NCBI RefSeq assembly: GCF_030272615.1
Contig: NC_081406.1
Coordinates: 111,941,783 to 112,005,782 of the forward strand
Length of the DNA stretch: 64,000 bases
From: Cryptomeria japonica
Taxonomy: Eukaryota > Streptophyta > Pinopsida > Cupressales > Cupressaceae
Direction of reading: 5' to 3'
Part shown: in pieces, positions 34,128 to 46,249 of the stretch
Numbering within the stretch: the first letter of the stretch is position 1
How the letters are laid out: each line of letters starts with the position of its first letter
The notes under the pieces: model-generated
Database searches by the model: none
What the model was told of the DNA's origin: nothing
The model's input: only the letters and a program-made list of their open reading frames with translations
Made by a program: the position numbers and the translations under genes

Positions 34128-35800
34128 TGTTGGCATTGACAAAACTGGTCAATCCAGAGAACCGGTATATGAGCTAAGATTTCTCATTGATGTCTAACAC
34201 TGGTCGATGAAGTGGTATCGGTAGAGTGATGTATTTCAGTAAGCAAAGGTGATGACTTGCAAACACATGAAAACAGCATTGGAAATAGATCACCAAAAGT
34301 TCAATCAGCTCAAGGGAAGGTAGACTAAGCCAACCGGCCTTTCATTTAAGAAGATCGGTCATTTTGATGTTGATGAAGTCACAAAAGATGACTCAAGCAA
34401 GAAGACTTGAGTTTGTATACAAATTGGAACCTCATTGGCAAATAGGCAAAGAGATTTGATGCTAGCACAACAAACTGACAATTAAAGGATGAACCAGTAA
34501 TATAGAAGTGTAGTGGTATACCGGTATACCAATATGACAAAAGGAAGATAGGTGATCACCATAAATCTCATAGCGGTGATCAGTTATTCAACTGCGGTGG
34601 CAAAAGGTGAGTTGGTGAGCTTGTGTCTACGCCAAATCATAAGTTGGTAAGGTCAACTTCAGTTATCATGCAGTCAAGTCATGATTACCTACGGATTTTC
34701 TGGTTCACACTTAAATGACTGAACTCGACCCAAAAGTTACTATTTTTTGGAGATGCAGTGGCATAATTCATCGAACACTTGGCAGAATTGTTGCAGAGTG
34801 CACAGAGAAAGAGTGGGAGATTTTGAATTTGAAATATTCTGAAATCTATGATTGCTTTGATTGAGGGAACACCTAAAGGTGACGACAGAAAATGTATAAA
34901 GTATTCTTGAGTTTATTCAGAAATTCTTGATCGTAAAATTTGCAAAAAGAAGATCTTGTAGAAGACAATCCAAAGTGAAGAGAAGAGTGAGAGGAAGCGC
35001 TAAATGGATTTAGCAGAGCAAAGGGTGTTTGAGGTAGACTGACTAAGTGCAGAGCTGAGAGATAGAGGACCGGCTAAGTGCAGAGCTGAAGGTCAAAGGA
35101 TCGTCAGAGTGCAAAGCCGAGAGACAGAGGACCGACAAAGTGCATAGTAGAAGGTCAGAGGATCGACAAAGTGCAGAGTCGAGGGATAGAGGACTGAATG
35201 AGTGTAGGGCCGAAGGTGTAAGAAGAAAATTGGTGTTGTGCAGAGAAGACACAACCGGTGTGGATAGAGTGTGATTCTCATTGTGATCGGATCAAGCTAT
35301 CAGTAGCTAATTCAGTAGATCATCCATTTATTTCTTTCTAACCATTGCAACTTAAATCCCTCAACTGGGTGGACTTTAACAGGTCCCTTTTGTAAAATCC
35401 CTTAACCGGGTGACATCTTAATTGATGTTCTTAAGTCCTTTAATCAAACTACCTTTAACAGGGTAACGACACTAACCGACCTTAAACAAAATCCCTTTAG
35501 CGAGTGGCACCTAACAATGTCTTTGTAATCTCCTAACAGGGATGGCTCCTCACCAAGCATACTCTAGAAGAGTACAAATTTTGTGAGTTACTACTCACAC
35601 CGTGGTTTTCTCCCATTTGGGTTTCCACGAGATAAATCTTGGTGTCACTGTCAACTTTTCATGCATGCATATTCTACTTCAGTGATTAAGTATATTGATG
35701 AATATTAAATAAATATAGATTAGCGTTAAAAGTTTTAATTGTAAAAAATTGATCAAGTGTTGATTCACCCCTCCCCTCTCAATACTGGTTGGGACTAACA
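34128..35800 (+). repeat. Copia 5' LTR (1673 bp)
   Basis: Contains a minisatellite of six units of about 30 bp (about 35030-35216) and the GGGTTTCCACGAGATAAATC segment shared with other copia LTRs here. The 3' partner is 89 bp shorter, mostly from having two fewer minisatellite units and lacking about 25 bp just after them. Confidence 0.9.
35030..35216 (+). repeat. LTR minisatellite with two alternating unit types
   Basis: Six units of about 30 bp with core AAGTGCAGAGCTGA. Units alternate between a GAGAGACAGAGG ending and an AAGGTCAAAGG ending, so the real period is about 60 bp. The 3' LTR has four units (about 41168-41300). Confidence 0.8.
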
Positions 35801-35866
35801 ATTGGTATTAGAGCTTCAGGTCCTTATAATTAGAAGAAGCTTAATTAGCTTAAGGAAAGATCCAAG

Positions 35867-36789
35867 ATGATGCGAAAGGAGGTTCATAAGTTATCTAAGG
35901 AGAATTACACCTTATGGTGTGGAAAAATGAAACTTTATCTAAGATCCCTAGGAGAACATTACTGGAGTCATGTAATCACATAGTATAATGAACCTTCACG
36001 GAATCTCACTCTAGATCAGATCAAGGAAAGGCAAGATAATACTACTACTATGGATCTGATTATTAGCACTCTTTCTGATAATGAATTTGTTGAGGATCAA
36101 GATTTGAAAACAACTTTTCATATATGGAATAAGATGAAGACAGTCTATGGGGGAGATCCTCATGTTCAAAAGGCTAAAGTAGACAACCTAAGAGGAAAAT
36201 ATGATGAGATGAGGATGTAGGAAGGAGAAAACATAAAGCAATATAGCAAGAGAATAAAGGATGTAGTAAACTCCATTAAAAGTGTTGGAGGAAAGCTTGT
36301 GGAGGATGATGTGGTTAGCAAAATCCCGAGAACCTTGCTACCACAATATTCCATAAGGGTCTCTGCTATCCAGGAACTCAAATCCTTGGGAATAGTTAAT
36401 GTATATCTTGACTCAGTGATTGGTAAGTTGATTGCTTTTAAACTGAGCAATTATGACAACAACGCACCAAAGATTGATGTTTCTTTCAAATCCTCCATGA
36501 TGCATGCACCAACAAGGAGAAGGAAAGAAATCGAAAGTAGTTCTACTACAAGAATCAGTCATTCCCATAAAAGTGACAATCTATTATCTGAGGAACAGGA
36601 GCAAGATGAAATTGAAGCTCTATTGGCAAGAAGATTGCCAAGAGGAAAAGGAAAGTATAAAGGTAAATTACCCTTAAAGTGCTTCTCCTATAATAAGATA
36701 GGTCATATTGCTTCAAGATGTCCTAACAATGATAGAGACATGAAGGATAATTTCAGAAGCTACAGGGACAAGAGCAATAAGGAGTGATA
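35867..36789 (+). pseudogene. Copia gag remnant
   Basis: One frame from the ATG at 35867 to the stop at 36789, interrupted by a TAG at 36218 (codon 118). The N-terminal part has ENYTLWCGKMKLYLRSLGEH, a copia Gag pattern. Near the C-terminus a zinc knuckle reads CFSYNKIGHIASRC: the second cysteine of the C-x2-C-x4-H-x4-C motif is replaced by tyrosine, so nucleic-acid binding is probably lost. The neighbouring primer site and pol fragments support the assignment. Confidence 0.85.
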
Positions 36790-39700
36790 TCTTGCAAAAG
36801 AAGGAGTCACTGATGAAGAATCAGAAGGATCTGATGGAGATGGAATTGCATTTGTGGTAGTCAAGGAGGATAGCACAAAGGAAGGAGATATGGCACTTAT
36901 TTCTAGTACAAACTGGTGTGGATAATGGGTGATTGATAGTGGTTGCACTCACCACATGATTGGTGACAGAAACAAATTTCTCAACATAGAGGATTGCAAT
37001 GGAGCAACTGTGAGATTCAGAAATGATGTTGTGTAGTAAAAGGTAAGGGATCTATAGCCCTAAATGATAAAACAAATTGTGATGATTTTTATTGGCTAGA
37101 AGGGCTAAAATATATTTTGTTAAGTGTTTCACAACTTAACAATAAGGGTTACCAGTTAGAATTCAATGAAGGAATATGCAAAATAAATAACAAATCAGGA
37201 AGTCTGATTGCTACCAATAAATAGTCAAGAGGCAATTTATTTCACCTAGACACCACCATAGGTAGTTGTCTAATGGCTAAGGTAGAAGATAGTTGGTTGT
37301 GGCACAAAAGACAGTGTCATGTTAACTTTGATAGCATAGCAAAAGTTAGTAAGACAAAGTCTGTCAGAAGTATGCCTAATATAGTAATACCTAAAAATGT
37401 TACATGCAAAGAATGTCAACTAGGAAAGTTGATTGGGTCTAGTTTCAGCAGTAAATCCTTTTCATCTAAAAATGTGCTAGACTTAGTTCATATAGACTTG
37501 GTCGGTACTATGAGAACCAAGAGTTTCTATGGAGACTGGTATTTTATGTTGTTTGTGGATGACTTCTCAAGAATGATGTGGGCTATATTCTTGAAGGAAA
37601 AATATGAAGCCTTTCACATGTTTAAATTTTTTTAAGCTCAAGTAGAGAGAGGAACCGGTAAGAATCTGAAGTGTTTGAGTTCATGAATTATTGGGAGGAA
37701 TAGGGGATTATGAGACAAATGTCTGCACCCAGAACACCTCAGCGGAATGGGGTTTCTGAAAGAAGAAACACAACTCTTATTGATTGTGCAAGGACTTTGA
37801 TGATACAGAAGGACATTCCACATATTTTCTGGAGAGAAGCAATAATCACTGATTTATACACCTTGAACCGAATACAGGTAAAGAAAGGGACAAATAAAAC
37901 TCCCTATGAATTATGGTGTGGATACTCACCTAATGTTTGTTATTTTAAAGTATTTGGAAGAAGGTGTTATATGAAGAGGGATGAGTACACTGGAAAATTT
38001 GATTCCAAGAGTGATGAAGGAACCTTCTTAGGTTACTCCACAAAGAGTAAGACATACCGATGTTTGAACAAAAGGACCAGCAAAATTGTGGAAAGTGCAA
38101 ATGTCAGAGTAGATGAGAACTTTGAGAAAAATGAACACGATAGCAAAAGTGAACCAGAGGACTATAAAGGGTTTGAGTACAATGTACCGATGGAACCTAC
38201 TAAAGAAGATCCTGTTGAAGTGGCAAATGAAGAGACTTGTGAAGTAGAACCTGCACAACCGGTAGAAGAAGCTCCAAGAAGTGAATTGATATTGGCTAAG
38301 TATGTCAGAAACAATCACTCAATAGAAAATATCATCGGTGACAAAGATGCAGGAGTTCTAACCAGAAGATGAGTAAGAGAGAATGGTTGTATGCTCTCCA
38401 TAATTGAGCCCAAAACAATAAAGGAGGATCTAAAAGATGATGACTGGGTCAGAGCCATGGAAGAAGAACTAGAGCAAATTGAGAAAAATGAAACATGGAC
38501 CCTAGTGCCCAGACCGACAAAAATTTGATAGGTACTAAATGGGTGTTCAGTAACAAAATGGATGAAAATGGTAAAGTGATAAGAAACAAAGCAAGATTAA
38601 TCTGCAAGGGCTATGCTCAGGAAGAAGGTTTGGACTATGGAGAAACCTTCACACCGGTGGCCAAGCTGGAAGGGGTTAGAATTTTGCTGGCCTATGCTGC
38701 TTACAAAAATTTCAAAGTTTATCAAATGGATGTCAAATCAGCATTCTTAAATGGTGTGTTAGAGGAAGAAGTATACATAGCGAATCTATAAGGGTTTGCA
38801 TATGAAGATGGAAGGAATATGGTATGTAGGTTGCAGAAGGCTCTATATGGGCTGAAACAAGCACCAAGAGCTTGGTATGAGAGGCTACACTCATATTTGC
38901 TAAGCATAGGGTTCAAAAGAACCAGTGATAATAGTAACCTGTATCTGAAGAGTGGAGCTAAAGGAAAACATCTAATTTTTGAGATCTTTGTAGATGACAT
39001 CATCTTTAGAGGAGATGATGAGATGAGTGGAAGCTTTGTAGAACAAATGAAGCAAGAATTTGAGATGTCCATGATTGGCGAGATAAAGTTTTTTATTGGC
39101 CTGCAAGTCTCATAGCTAAAGAATGGTATCTTCATCAGTCAGACTAAGTACATAAAGGAAATTCTGAAAACTTTTGGAATGGAAGATTGAAAACCTATTG
39201 GAACTCCAATTGTTATAGGTTGCAAGCTCTCTAAATATGATGAGACTAAAGAAGTGAATGAGACACTTTACTGGTCCATGATCGGTAAGTTGCAATATGC
39301 AGTACATAGTAGACCGAACATAGCACAAGTTGTTGGCTTGGTTTCCATATTTTCTACAAATCCAAAAGAGACTCACATGGAGGCAATCAAGAGAATATTT
39401 AGATACCTCAAGGGGAATTACGAGTATGGTCTCTGGTATCCACATAAGGGAGACTTCAACTTAAGTGTCTTGTCTAATTCAGATTGGGCATTGATGATAG
39501 AAAGAGAATTAGTGGAGGTGCATTATTTCTTGGAGATAGGATTGTATCTTGGACAAGCAAGAAACAAAACTGCATATCTCAATCCACAGCTGAGGATGAG
39601 TATGTAGCTGCTGCAATCAACTGCACACAGATAGTTTGGATCAAGTAACTATTGGAAGGTATCCAAGAAAAGGTGATTGGACTGGTAGTGATTCATTGTG

Positions 39701-40017
39701 ACAACACCAGTGCCATTGACATATCCAATAATTCGGTGATGCATTCCAAAACAAAGCATATAGCTATCAAATATCACTATCTAAGGGAACACGTTCAAGA
39801 AAAGGAAGTGATGTTGGAGTATATACCAACAAAAGAGCAGGTGGCTGATATCTTCACCAAGCCACTACAGAAGGACACCTTTGAATATCTTAGAGCTAAG
39901 TTGGGGGTTATGCCCCTACCTGCAGTAAAGCAAGTAAAAAGGGCTCTATATCAGTCTGGTATGATTTCAATTTTTTTTTCTAAGACTAGATTGATAAGTG
40001 TGGACTACTCTGGTTAG
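36790..40017 (+). pseudogene. Copia pol remnant: protease, integrase, reverse transcriptase, RNase H
   Basis: Protease motif WVIDSGCTHHM (about 36930). Pre-integrase zinc region with H/H and CKECQLGK (37273-37430). Integrase first Asp in VHIDLVG (about 37485) and Glu in NGVSERRN (about 37750); the stretch that should carry the second catalytic Asp is deleted near 37670. Reverse transcriptase 38495-39115 with YQMDVKSAFLNG, LYGLKQAPRAWYERL and the catalytic motif as FVDDIIF. RNase H to 40017, with HCDNTSAI, SKTKHIAIKYHYLREHV and YIPTKEQVADIFTKPL. Stops and shifts separate the pieces at about 37050, 37635, 38370, 38525, 38788, 39113, 39190, 39530 and 39645. Confidence 0.9.
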
Positions 40018-40265
40018 GGGGAGCAGTCTTGTAAGTGTACTAAAATGAATATTTGGCAATTTTTCAAAGGGGGAGATATGATTATAGTGTTTGAGCATTG
40101 GTAAGTAGTGATTGAGCTGAAGTTGTTGTATCAGAGTATTACCAGTGTTAGGGGGAGATATTCATTACTCAGGGAAGAAGTAATGACCGATACAGAAATG
40201 AAGGAAGAACATGCAACTAATAAGACAAATTCTGAAGTGTTTCCATCAATGCCAAAGGGGGAGAT

Positions 40266-41849
40266 TGTTGGCATTGACAAAACCGATCAATCTAGAGAAT
40301 CGGTATATGAGCTAAGATTTATCATTGATGTTCAACACTGACCGGTGAAGTGGTATCGATAGAGTGATGTATTTCAGTAAGAAAAGGTGATGACTTACAA
40401 ACACATGGAAACAACATTAGAAACAGATGACCAAAAGTTCAATCAACTCAAGGGAAGATAGACTAAGCCAACCGATGTGTCATTCAAGAAGATCGATCAT
40501 TCTAATGTTGATGAAGTCACAAAAGATGACTCAGGTAAGAAGACCTGAGGTTGTATACAAACCAAAACCTCATTGGAAATTAAGGAAAGAGATTTGATGC
40601 TAGCACAACAAATCGGCAATTAAAGGATGAACCGGTAATATAGAAATGCAGTGGTATACCGGTACACTGGTATGACAAAAGGAAGATAGGTGATCACCAT
40701 AAATCTCAGAGTGGTGATCAGTTATTCAGTTGTTGTGGTAAAAGGTGAGTTGGTGAGCTTGTGTCTACGCCAAATCCCAAGTTGGTAAGGTCAACTTCAG
40801 TTATCATGCAGTCAAGCCATGATTACCTATGGATTTTCCGGTTCACGCTTAAATGAATGAACTCGAACTAGAAGTTACTATTTTTGGAAGATGTGGTGGC
40901 AGAATTTGTTGAATACTTGGCAGAATTGTTGCAGGGCGTGCAAAGAAAGAGTGGGAGATTTTGAATTTAAAATCTTCTTAAATATGTGATTGCTTTGATT
41001 GAGGGAACACCTAAAGGTGACGCCAGAAAATGTATAAAGTATTCTTGAGTTCATTCAGAAATTCTTGATCGTAAAATTTGCAAAAAGTAGATCTTGTAGA
41101 AGGTGATCCAAAGTGAAGAGAAGAGTGAGAGGAAGTGCTAAAAGGATTCAATAGAGAAGAGGGTGTTTGAGGTATACCGACTGAGTGCAGAGCCAAGAGA
41201 CAAAGGACCAACAAAGTGCAAAGCTGAAGGTTAGAAGACAGGCAGAGTGCAGAGCTGAGGGACAGAGGACCGACTGAGTGTAGAGCCGAAGGTGTAAGAA
41301 GAAAACCGGTGTGGATAGAGTGTGATTCTCATTGTGATCTGATCAAGCTATCAGTAGCTAATTCAACAAATCATCCATTTGTTTCTTTCTAACCATTGCA
41401 ACTTAAATTCCTTAATCAGGTGGACTTTAATAGGTTCCTTTTGTAAAATCCCTTAACCAGGTGACATCTTAATTGATATTCTTAAGTCCTTTAATCAGGC
41501 TACCTTTAATAGGGTAAAGGCACTAACTAGCCTTAAACAAAATCCCTTAACCGGGTGGCACATAACAGTGTCTTTGTAATCTCCTAACATGGATGGCTCC
41601 TCACTGGGCGTACTCCAGAAGAGTAAAAATTTTGTGAGTTCCTACTCACACTGTGGTTTTCTCCCATTTGGGTTTCCACGAGATAAATCTTGGTGTCACT
41701 GTCAACTTTTCATGCATGCATATTCTACTTCAGTTATTAAGTATATTGATGAATATTAAATAAATGCAGATTAGAGTTAAAAGTTTTAATTGTGAAAAAT
41801 TGATTGTGTTGGTTCACCCCTCCCCTCTCAGCAGTGGTTGGGACTAACA
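40266..41849 (+). repeat. Copia 3' LTR (1584 bp)
   Basis: Partner of 34128-35800, directly behind the polypurine tract. Same start and end sequences. Shorter by 89 bp, as explained for the 5' LTR. Confidence 0.9.
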
Positions 41850-42060
41850 GTATGAGGTAGCAGTGTTAGCAGGACAAAGGAATGTGAGTTTTCAATAGAC
41901 TTCTTATGGCGGGTCTCACAAATAGAGGACAAAGAGAAGGTTAGTGATGGGTCTAACATGGGCACCATCAAGAGTAGTAGGATTAGGAGCAGCTAGAGGG
42001 GGCCACCAACAAAAAGGATGGGAGGGACAGGCCCATCAATTTTTTTGAGACCTTAAAAAC
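41850..42060 (+). pseudogene. Tail of PMD copy I beyond the copia insertion
   Basis: Sequence that resumes the interrupted copy I after the copia 3' LTR. Codes for short polar stretches with stops. It ends near AAGGATGGGAGGGACAGG, after which the sequence is non-coding. Linked to 32628-34127 by position rather than by a recognised domain. Confidence 0.4.
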
Positions 42061-43576
42061 CAATCAATTTTGAGGGTGGGAGTTCATTATAGCTCCATCT
42101 AGTCTAATTTTTGTATCAATTTTGTATGATGATATGTAGACATCCATGGGTCATGATTATGGGGCTCCTAGTAGCCATTTTGTGATTTTGACATCATTGT
42201 ATCTGACACATTTTTTTTATTGTATATGAGATGAGATGATTCCTAGTGGCAATTATCTACATGTGTTCTTATGTAATGCTCTTGTGATGTTCTGTATGAT
42301 TCAATGATTTTATATGAGTATATGTGATTGATTATGCATTATGTACTATGTGATATAGTCAAGATTTATGTTATGATCCTATGATGGGATACATTTTATG
42401 ATATGATTGTATATGGTGATTCTATATTCTTTCTATGATATATGATATATATGTATGCATGTACTATAATGCTGGACTTAGTATGCATAATGAGCTTATG
42501 TGGATATGTACATGAGTCGATGATGTTTTTGTATGCAATGTATACGAATGATGATGCATATTGTGTTGTGATTATGAGTTAACCTATTGTGGATGTAGGA
42601 TGTGATACTATATGAGATTATATGCTTGTACATATAGTACTAATTGAATCTAGGGGTAAATTAAGCGTAAATGACATAATTAGATTATCAGAGCGAATCA
42701 CCAACTATAATCTAATCAAATTACTCCTAAATTACAATGAAATAACATCAAATCAATTGCATAATGAAATTAAATCTAATTTAGACTCCCTCAATTGATG
42801 TCATTGAAGCTTCCATTGCTCTTCTCCATTGTTGTTGGTGTAGGTGGCTCTCAGGTATTGCACTTGATTTCCTGCATAAGATGGACAACAATTTTGAAGA
42901 CCATGTTCTAGATTGAATTGAAGAATGAGGTTGAATTTATAGATTTTCAACATAGAAGGGTGAGAATTTGAATGCAAGTGTTGATTGATAGATAACTGAA
43001 ATTGATTGATTTGTTAACTCATTTTGATTGATCTTATAACAAGATTGATTGAGGAGTCAATTAGATAGATTGGCTAGTGAACTGAATAGACTAGTTAGTT
43101 GACTGAGTTGATGAATCAGATGACTAAATTGATTAGAGAGATAAGTGGATTGATTGATCAATAGACTGAATAGATGGATTAGAAGACTGAAATGATTGAT
43201 TAGTCTTAAAAAGCTGATTTTGAGTGAAAATGGGAGATTGATGAGTTAACTGATTTGATCAATCAGTTTTGATTTTAGCATGTGTTGTAGGATTTTGAAA
43301 TTGAATTTGATTTTCATTCAATTTGGATTTGAATTTGGTCTTTCGAATGCTGAAATGCACATGAAATTAACTGAAATTCAGATTCGGTGAAATATGAATT
43401 TGGAAGAAATGAAATTAATTGAAATGAAGTGAAATTTGAATTTGGGGAAAATGAAATGAAATTAGATGGAATTATAATTTGGGGATTTGGAAGAATTAAA
43501 TTAATTAATTAAATAATTCAAATCAAATTATTTAATAATCGGAAATTGAATTAATTAAATAATAAAGATTATTTAA
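42061..43576. other. Non-coding stretch after PMD copy I, into an LTR-like region
   Basis: Holds TGATATATG-rich DNA (42200-42640), then a segment resembling the start of the LTR-like region at 30240 (about 42640-42870), a GATTGA/GACTGA-rich run (about 43000-43210) and AATTAAATAA-rich DNA. This may be the far LTR of copy I, the near LTR of copy II, or one LTR shared by both. Confidence 0.4.
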
Positions 43577-43592
43577 CTAAGGCAAATGTCAC

Positions 43593-45164
43593 ATGAATCC
43601 GTAGCTTATTGGACAACAAATGGAAGACAAGTAAGATTTGAAAATGGAGAGCAGGAGCAGGAGCGGGAGGGGTTTCCTGTAAAGAACTTGTAGAGGATGA
43701 GGAAGATGGTGTTGCAGATGAGGATGATTTCCTCCCTCTCCTCCTTTCACCTTCCATGTCGCAACTCTCTGATGGGGCTCTTCATGGCTTTTCTTTGCTG
43801 GATTGGTGGGTGGAGGAGTTTGGTGCAGAGGAAGGAGTGGAGGTTGGGGCAGCAATGGAGGCATTTTGGTATGTATTTTTTGTGGCCTCTGTTTTTGGTC
43901 TTTAGGGGTGTGCGATGGTTCCTGTCAATGGCCTTTTTTCTGCTCTTTCTTTGGAGGGTGGTGTTCTCCTGCCTATGTCTAGGATGGTGTCTGGGCAGAT
44001 TTGGGACCCTGACGGATCTCTTGTGGAGAGGCTCTTTGTGTTCTCTCCTTTCCTCCGTGCTGAGGATTTGTTGCTGTTCTGGCCTTTGGTGCTCTAGTTC
44101 TTTGAAGGAGCTTCTTTTTTTGGTTCTTCTTTGTTGGGATACTCTCCTATTGAGGTGGAGAGTTGTCTTTGGTGTGAACCTTTGAGAGGGGTTGCTTGGC
44201 TCTTGTTCTTTTCCCCTCCTTGTCTGTTAGAGGTGACCATATTTCCTATGGAGGTGGACATTTGGTGGAGGGGAAAGGGTTGGTTTCTGCTTGCTACTAG
44301 AGAGTGCTGATTGTTGTCTTTATGCTTCATTCTTCATCCTGTAGAGGTGGAGCTCTTTCCTATTGAGGCGAAGAGATGGAATGTTGGGGATTTTCAACTT
44401 TTGGTGCTCCTCTTGCTGTTGGCTATGGATGCATGTTTCTTCTCTCATGGGTGTCTCCTTGGGTGGGTCTGGAAGTTCTTTTTTCCAGACTCCTAGCTTG
44501 TCTCCTGGACTGGTTCCTTTTTGTTGTTTCTTGGTTTGGCCTCCTTCCTCCTAGTTTTTGGGGTCTTTGTTCCCCCTTTTTCTAGTTGTGGGTTCCTAGT
44601 TTATCCTATAGGCAGGTCGGTTGCTAATAGTTTTAAAGGGCCTAGTTTGTCTTTCTGTTGTCTTTGGTTTGGGGATAATCTTGTGTTAGGAGTTCTGAGC
44701 TCATCATTTAAGGTTGAGGGTGCCTGGAAAAACCCCTGGTTGCTGGTTTTGGGTTCCATTTTAAAACCCAGTTTGAAGGTTGAGGGAGCCTTTCAAAACC
44801 CCTACTAGCCAGATTCAAATTGTATGAATATCTGCTATAATCTGGTGTTGTTATTGAAGGTTAGGGGTACCTTTCAAAACCCTGAAAGTTGGTTGAGGGT
44901 GCTTGTTATACCCTCGATTATTACTCTTATGTGCTATAGTTTGGAGCTGTAGCTTTGTTGGGTGTGGTGTGACTATGCTAGTTGTTGCTAGTTTTAGTCA
45001 TCTTTGTTGGATTTTAGCTACGATTTTTCATTATTTATTTCTTTCAGTAGCCTACTTTGTTGGGTTCTAGATCCCGGTAAAATCTATTGGGTTTTGGGTC
45101 CCTCCAAATCCTATTGTATGGGGTTTTGGGTCCCCTCAAAACCTGTTTTTCCCCTAATAAAAAA
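43593..45164 (+). mobile_element. LINE-like or retrocopy insertion with 16-bp target duplication
   Basis: CTAAGGCAAATGTCAC (43577-43592) recurs as CTAAGGAAAATGTCAC (45165-45180). The segment between ends in TAATAAAAAA, as expected for target-primed reverse transcription. It lies inside an AT-rich LTR-like region that reads on smoothly when the insert is removed. The insert is T/G-rich, unlike its surroundings. It has short open frames without a recognised domain, a CCTATTGAGGTGGA-like motif three times (about 44145-44370), and a 3' part with repeated GGTTTTGGGT and CAAAACC motifs. No reverse transcriptase is seen, so a 5'-truncated LINE is the likeliest reading. Confidence 0.7.
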
Positions 45165-45180
45165 CTAAGGAAAATGTCAC

Positions 45181-46200
45181 AATTAATTAAATAATTAATA
45201 TTTAATTAATAATTGAGGTAGCGTTAATTGATGAAATGATAGGAATTTGATGATTAGAAATGTTAAATGTTATGATTAGAAGAAATATTTAATTTAATCA
45301 AATAATTAAAGAATTACTTAATTAAATAGACTAATAATTAGTGTAGAATCAATGAGACATTTTTAGGTGTCTACATTTGCCCCTCTTTGACAAAATGTCA
45401 AAACGACATTGTTTCAAAGAAAACAAATTTTCTTTTTTGCCCCAGTATGCCCCGATGATATTTAGGGTATAAATATGCCCCCTCAAAAAAAGTGTTCAAA
45501 AATATGTGGAACGGAGACCATTTTTTGAAATTGTGCTAGTAATCAATCATGTGAAGTTTGGTAAAAATTGAATCTTCTTTGGTATGGCTACAACTGCATT
45601 GAATTTGGAGGGGTCAGCGATTGTTAGGGTGACAAAAACCCTCATTTTGAGCTTTATATTGAAAATTGGTATTGATTTGAGCTCATTTGCACTCATTTGC
45701 TTTGTAATAATTCCTTGAGATTATAGTGCTTTCTATGTCCTTGGAGTGAGATGGCAGGTCATAGAGCGAGGTTGCATTTGTCCAAGCGAGTGCGATCGTA
45801 TTAGAGACCTCCCGACACTGGCGGCATGGTGAGTTTTCAAAATTTATGCCCTTTTTTGTCTGTTTTTTTCCAAATTTTACATCTTTGTCTAGAAGAGTCA
45901 AAATTATCTAATTCACAATTGATGATCGATTTATTCACATTTAATAATAATTTGTAATTGATATAATAAATTTGCACTTGCTTAAATTGCCCACAATTGC
46001 TATTGTTGATTCACAATTGACTTAATCAATTTGCAATTGAAATTATTAGTTCTCATTTGACTTAATTGTTCTGCAATTGAAAATATTAGTTCACATTTGC
46101 TTATATCAGTTTGCGTTCGATATAATATGAATTTATTTTTGTGTTTTCTTGTGATGCAAATGAAGTATCTTATTCATTGTGCTTTTTCTCAAATGTAGGA
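45181..46200 (+). other. LTR-like end and leader ahead of PMD copy II
   Basis: AT-rich LTR-like DNA up to TTTTTAGGTGTCTACATTTG (about 45360), then a leader with GCCCCAGTATGCCCC. The 45900-46110 part repeats TTCACAATTGA/TTTGCAATTGA-like phrases. No coding region is identified. Confidence 0.4.
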
Positions 46201-46249
46201 GAATCATCCAATCTTGGTCGTGAGAGACTAGGCCAGATGGTCTTGATCA

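Larger units (their letters stand above)
34128..41849 (+). mobile_element. Nearly complete but inactive Ty1/copia element
   Basis: 5' LTR 34128-35800, primer site TGGTATTAGAGC (35803-35814, one change from the initiator-Met tRNA site), gag, protease, integrase, reverse transcriptase, RNase H, polypurine tract AAAGGGGGAGAT (40254-40265), 3' LTR 40266-41849. LTRs begin TGTTGGCATTGAC and end ACTAACA. They differ at roughly one base in ten in the first 90 bp, so the insertion is old. Many stops, shifts and an integrase deletion make it dead. It interrupts PMD copy I. The flanks (ATGTG before, GTATG after) give no clean 5-bp target duplication. Confidence 0.92.

Noticed and set aside
34123-41856. 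Target duplication of the copia element
   Set aside because: The flanks read ATGTG and GTATG (or TATGTG and TATGAG with shifted ends); no clean 5-bp match with canonical LTR ends, so I do not claim one.
43697-44185. 162-codon Leu/Trp/Phe-rich ORF that looks like a membrane protein
   Set aside because: A shadow of T/G-rich sequence in the LINE-like insert; other frames are equally open and none has a known domain.
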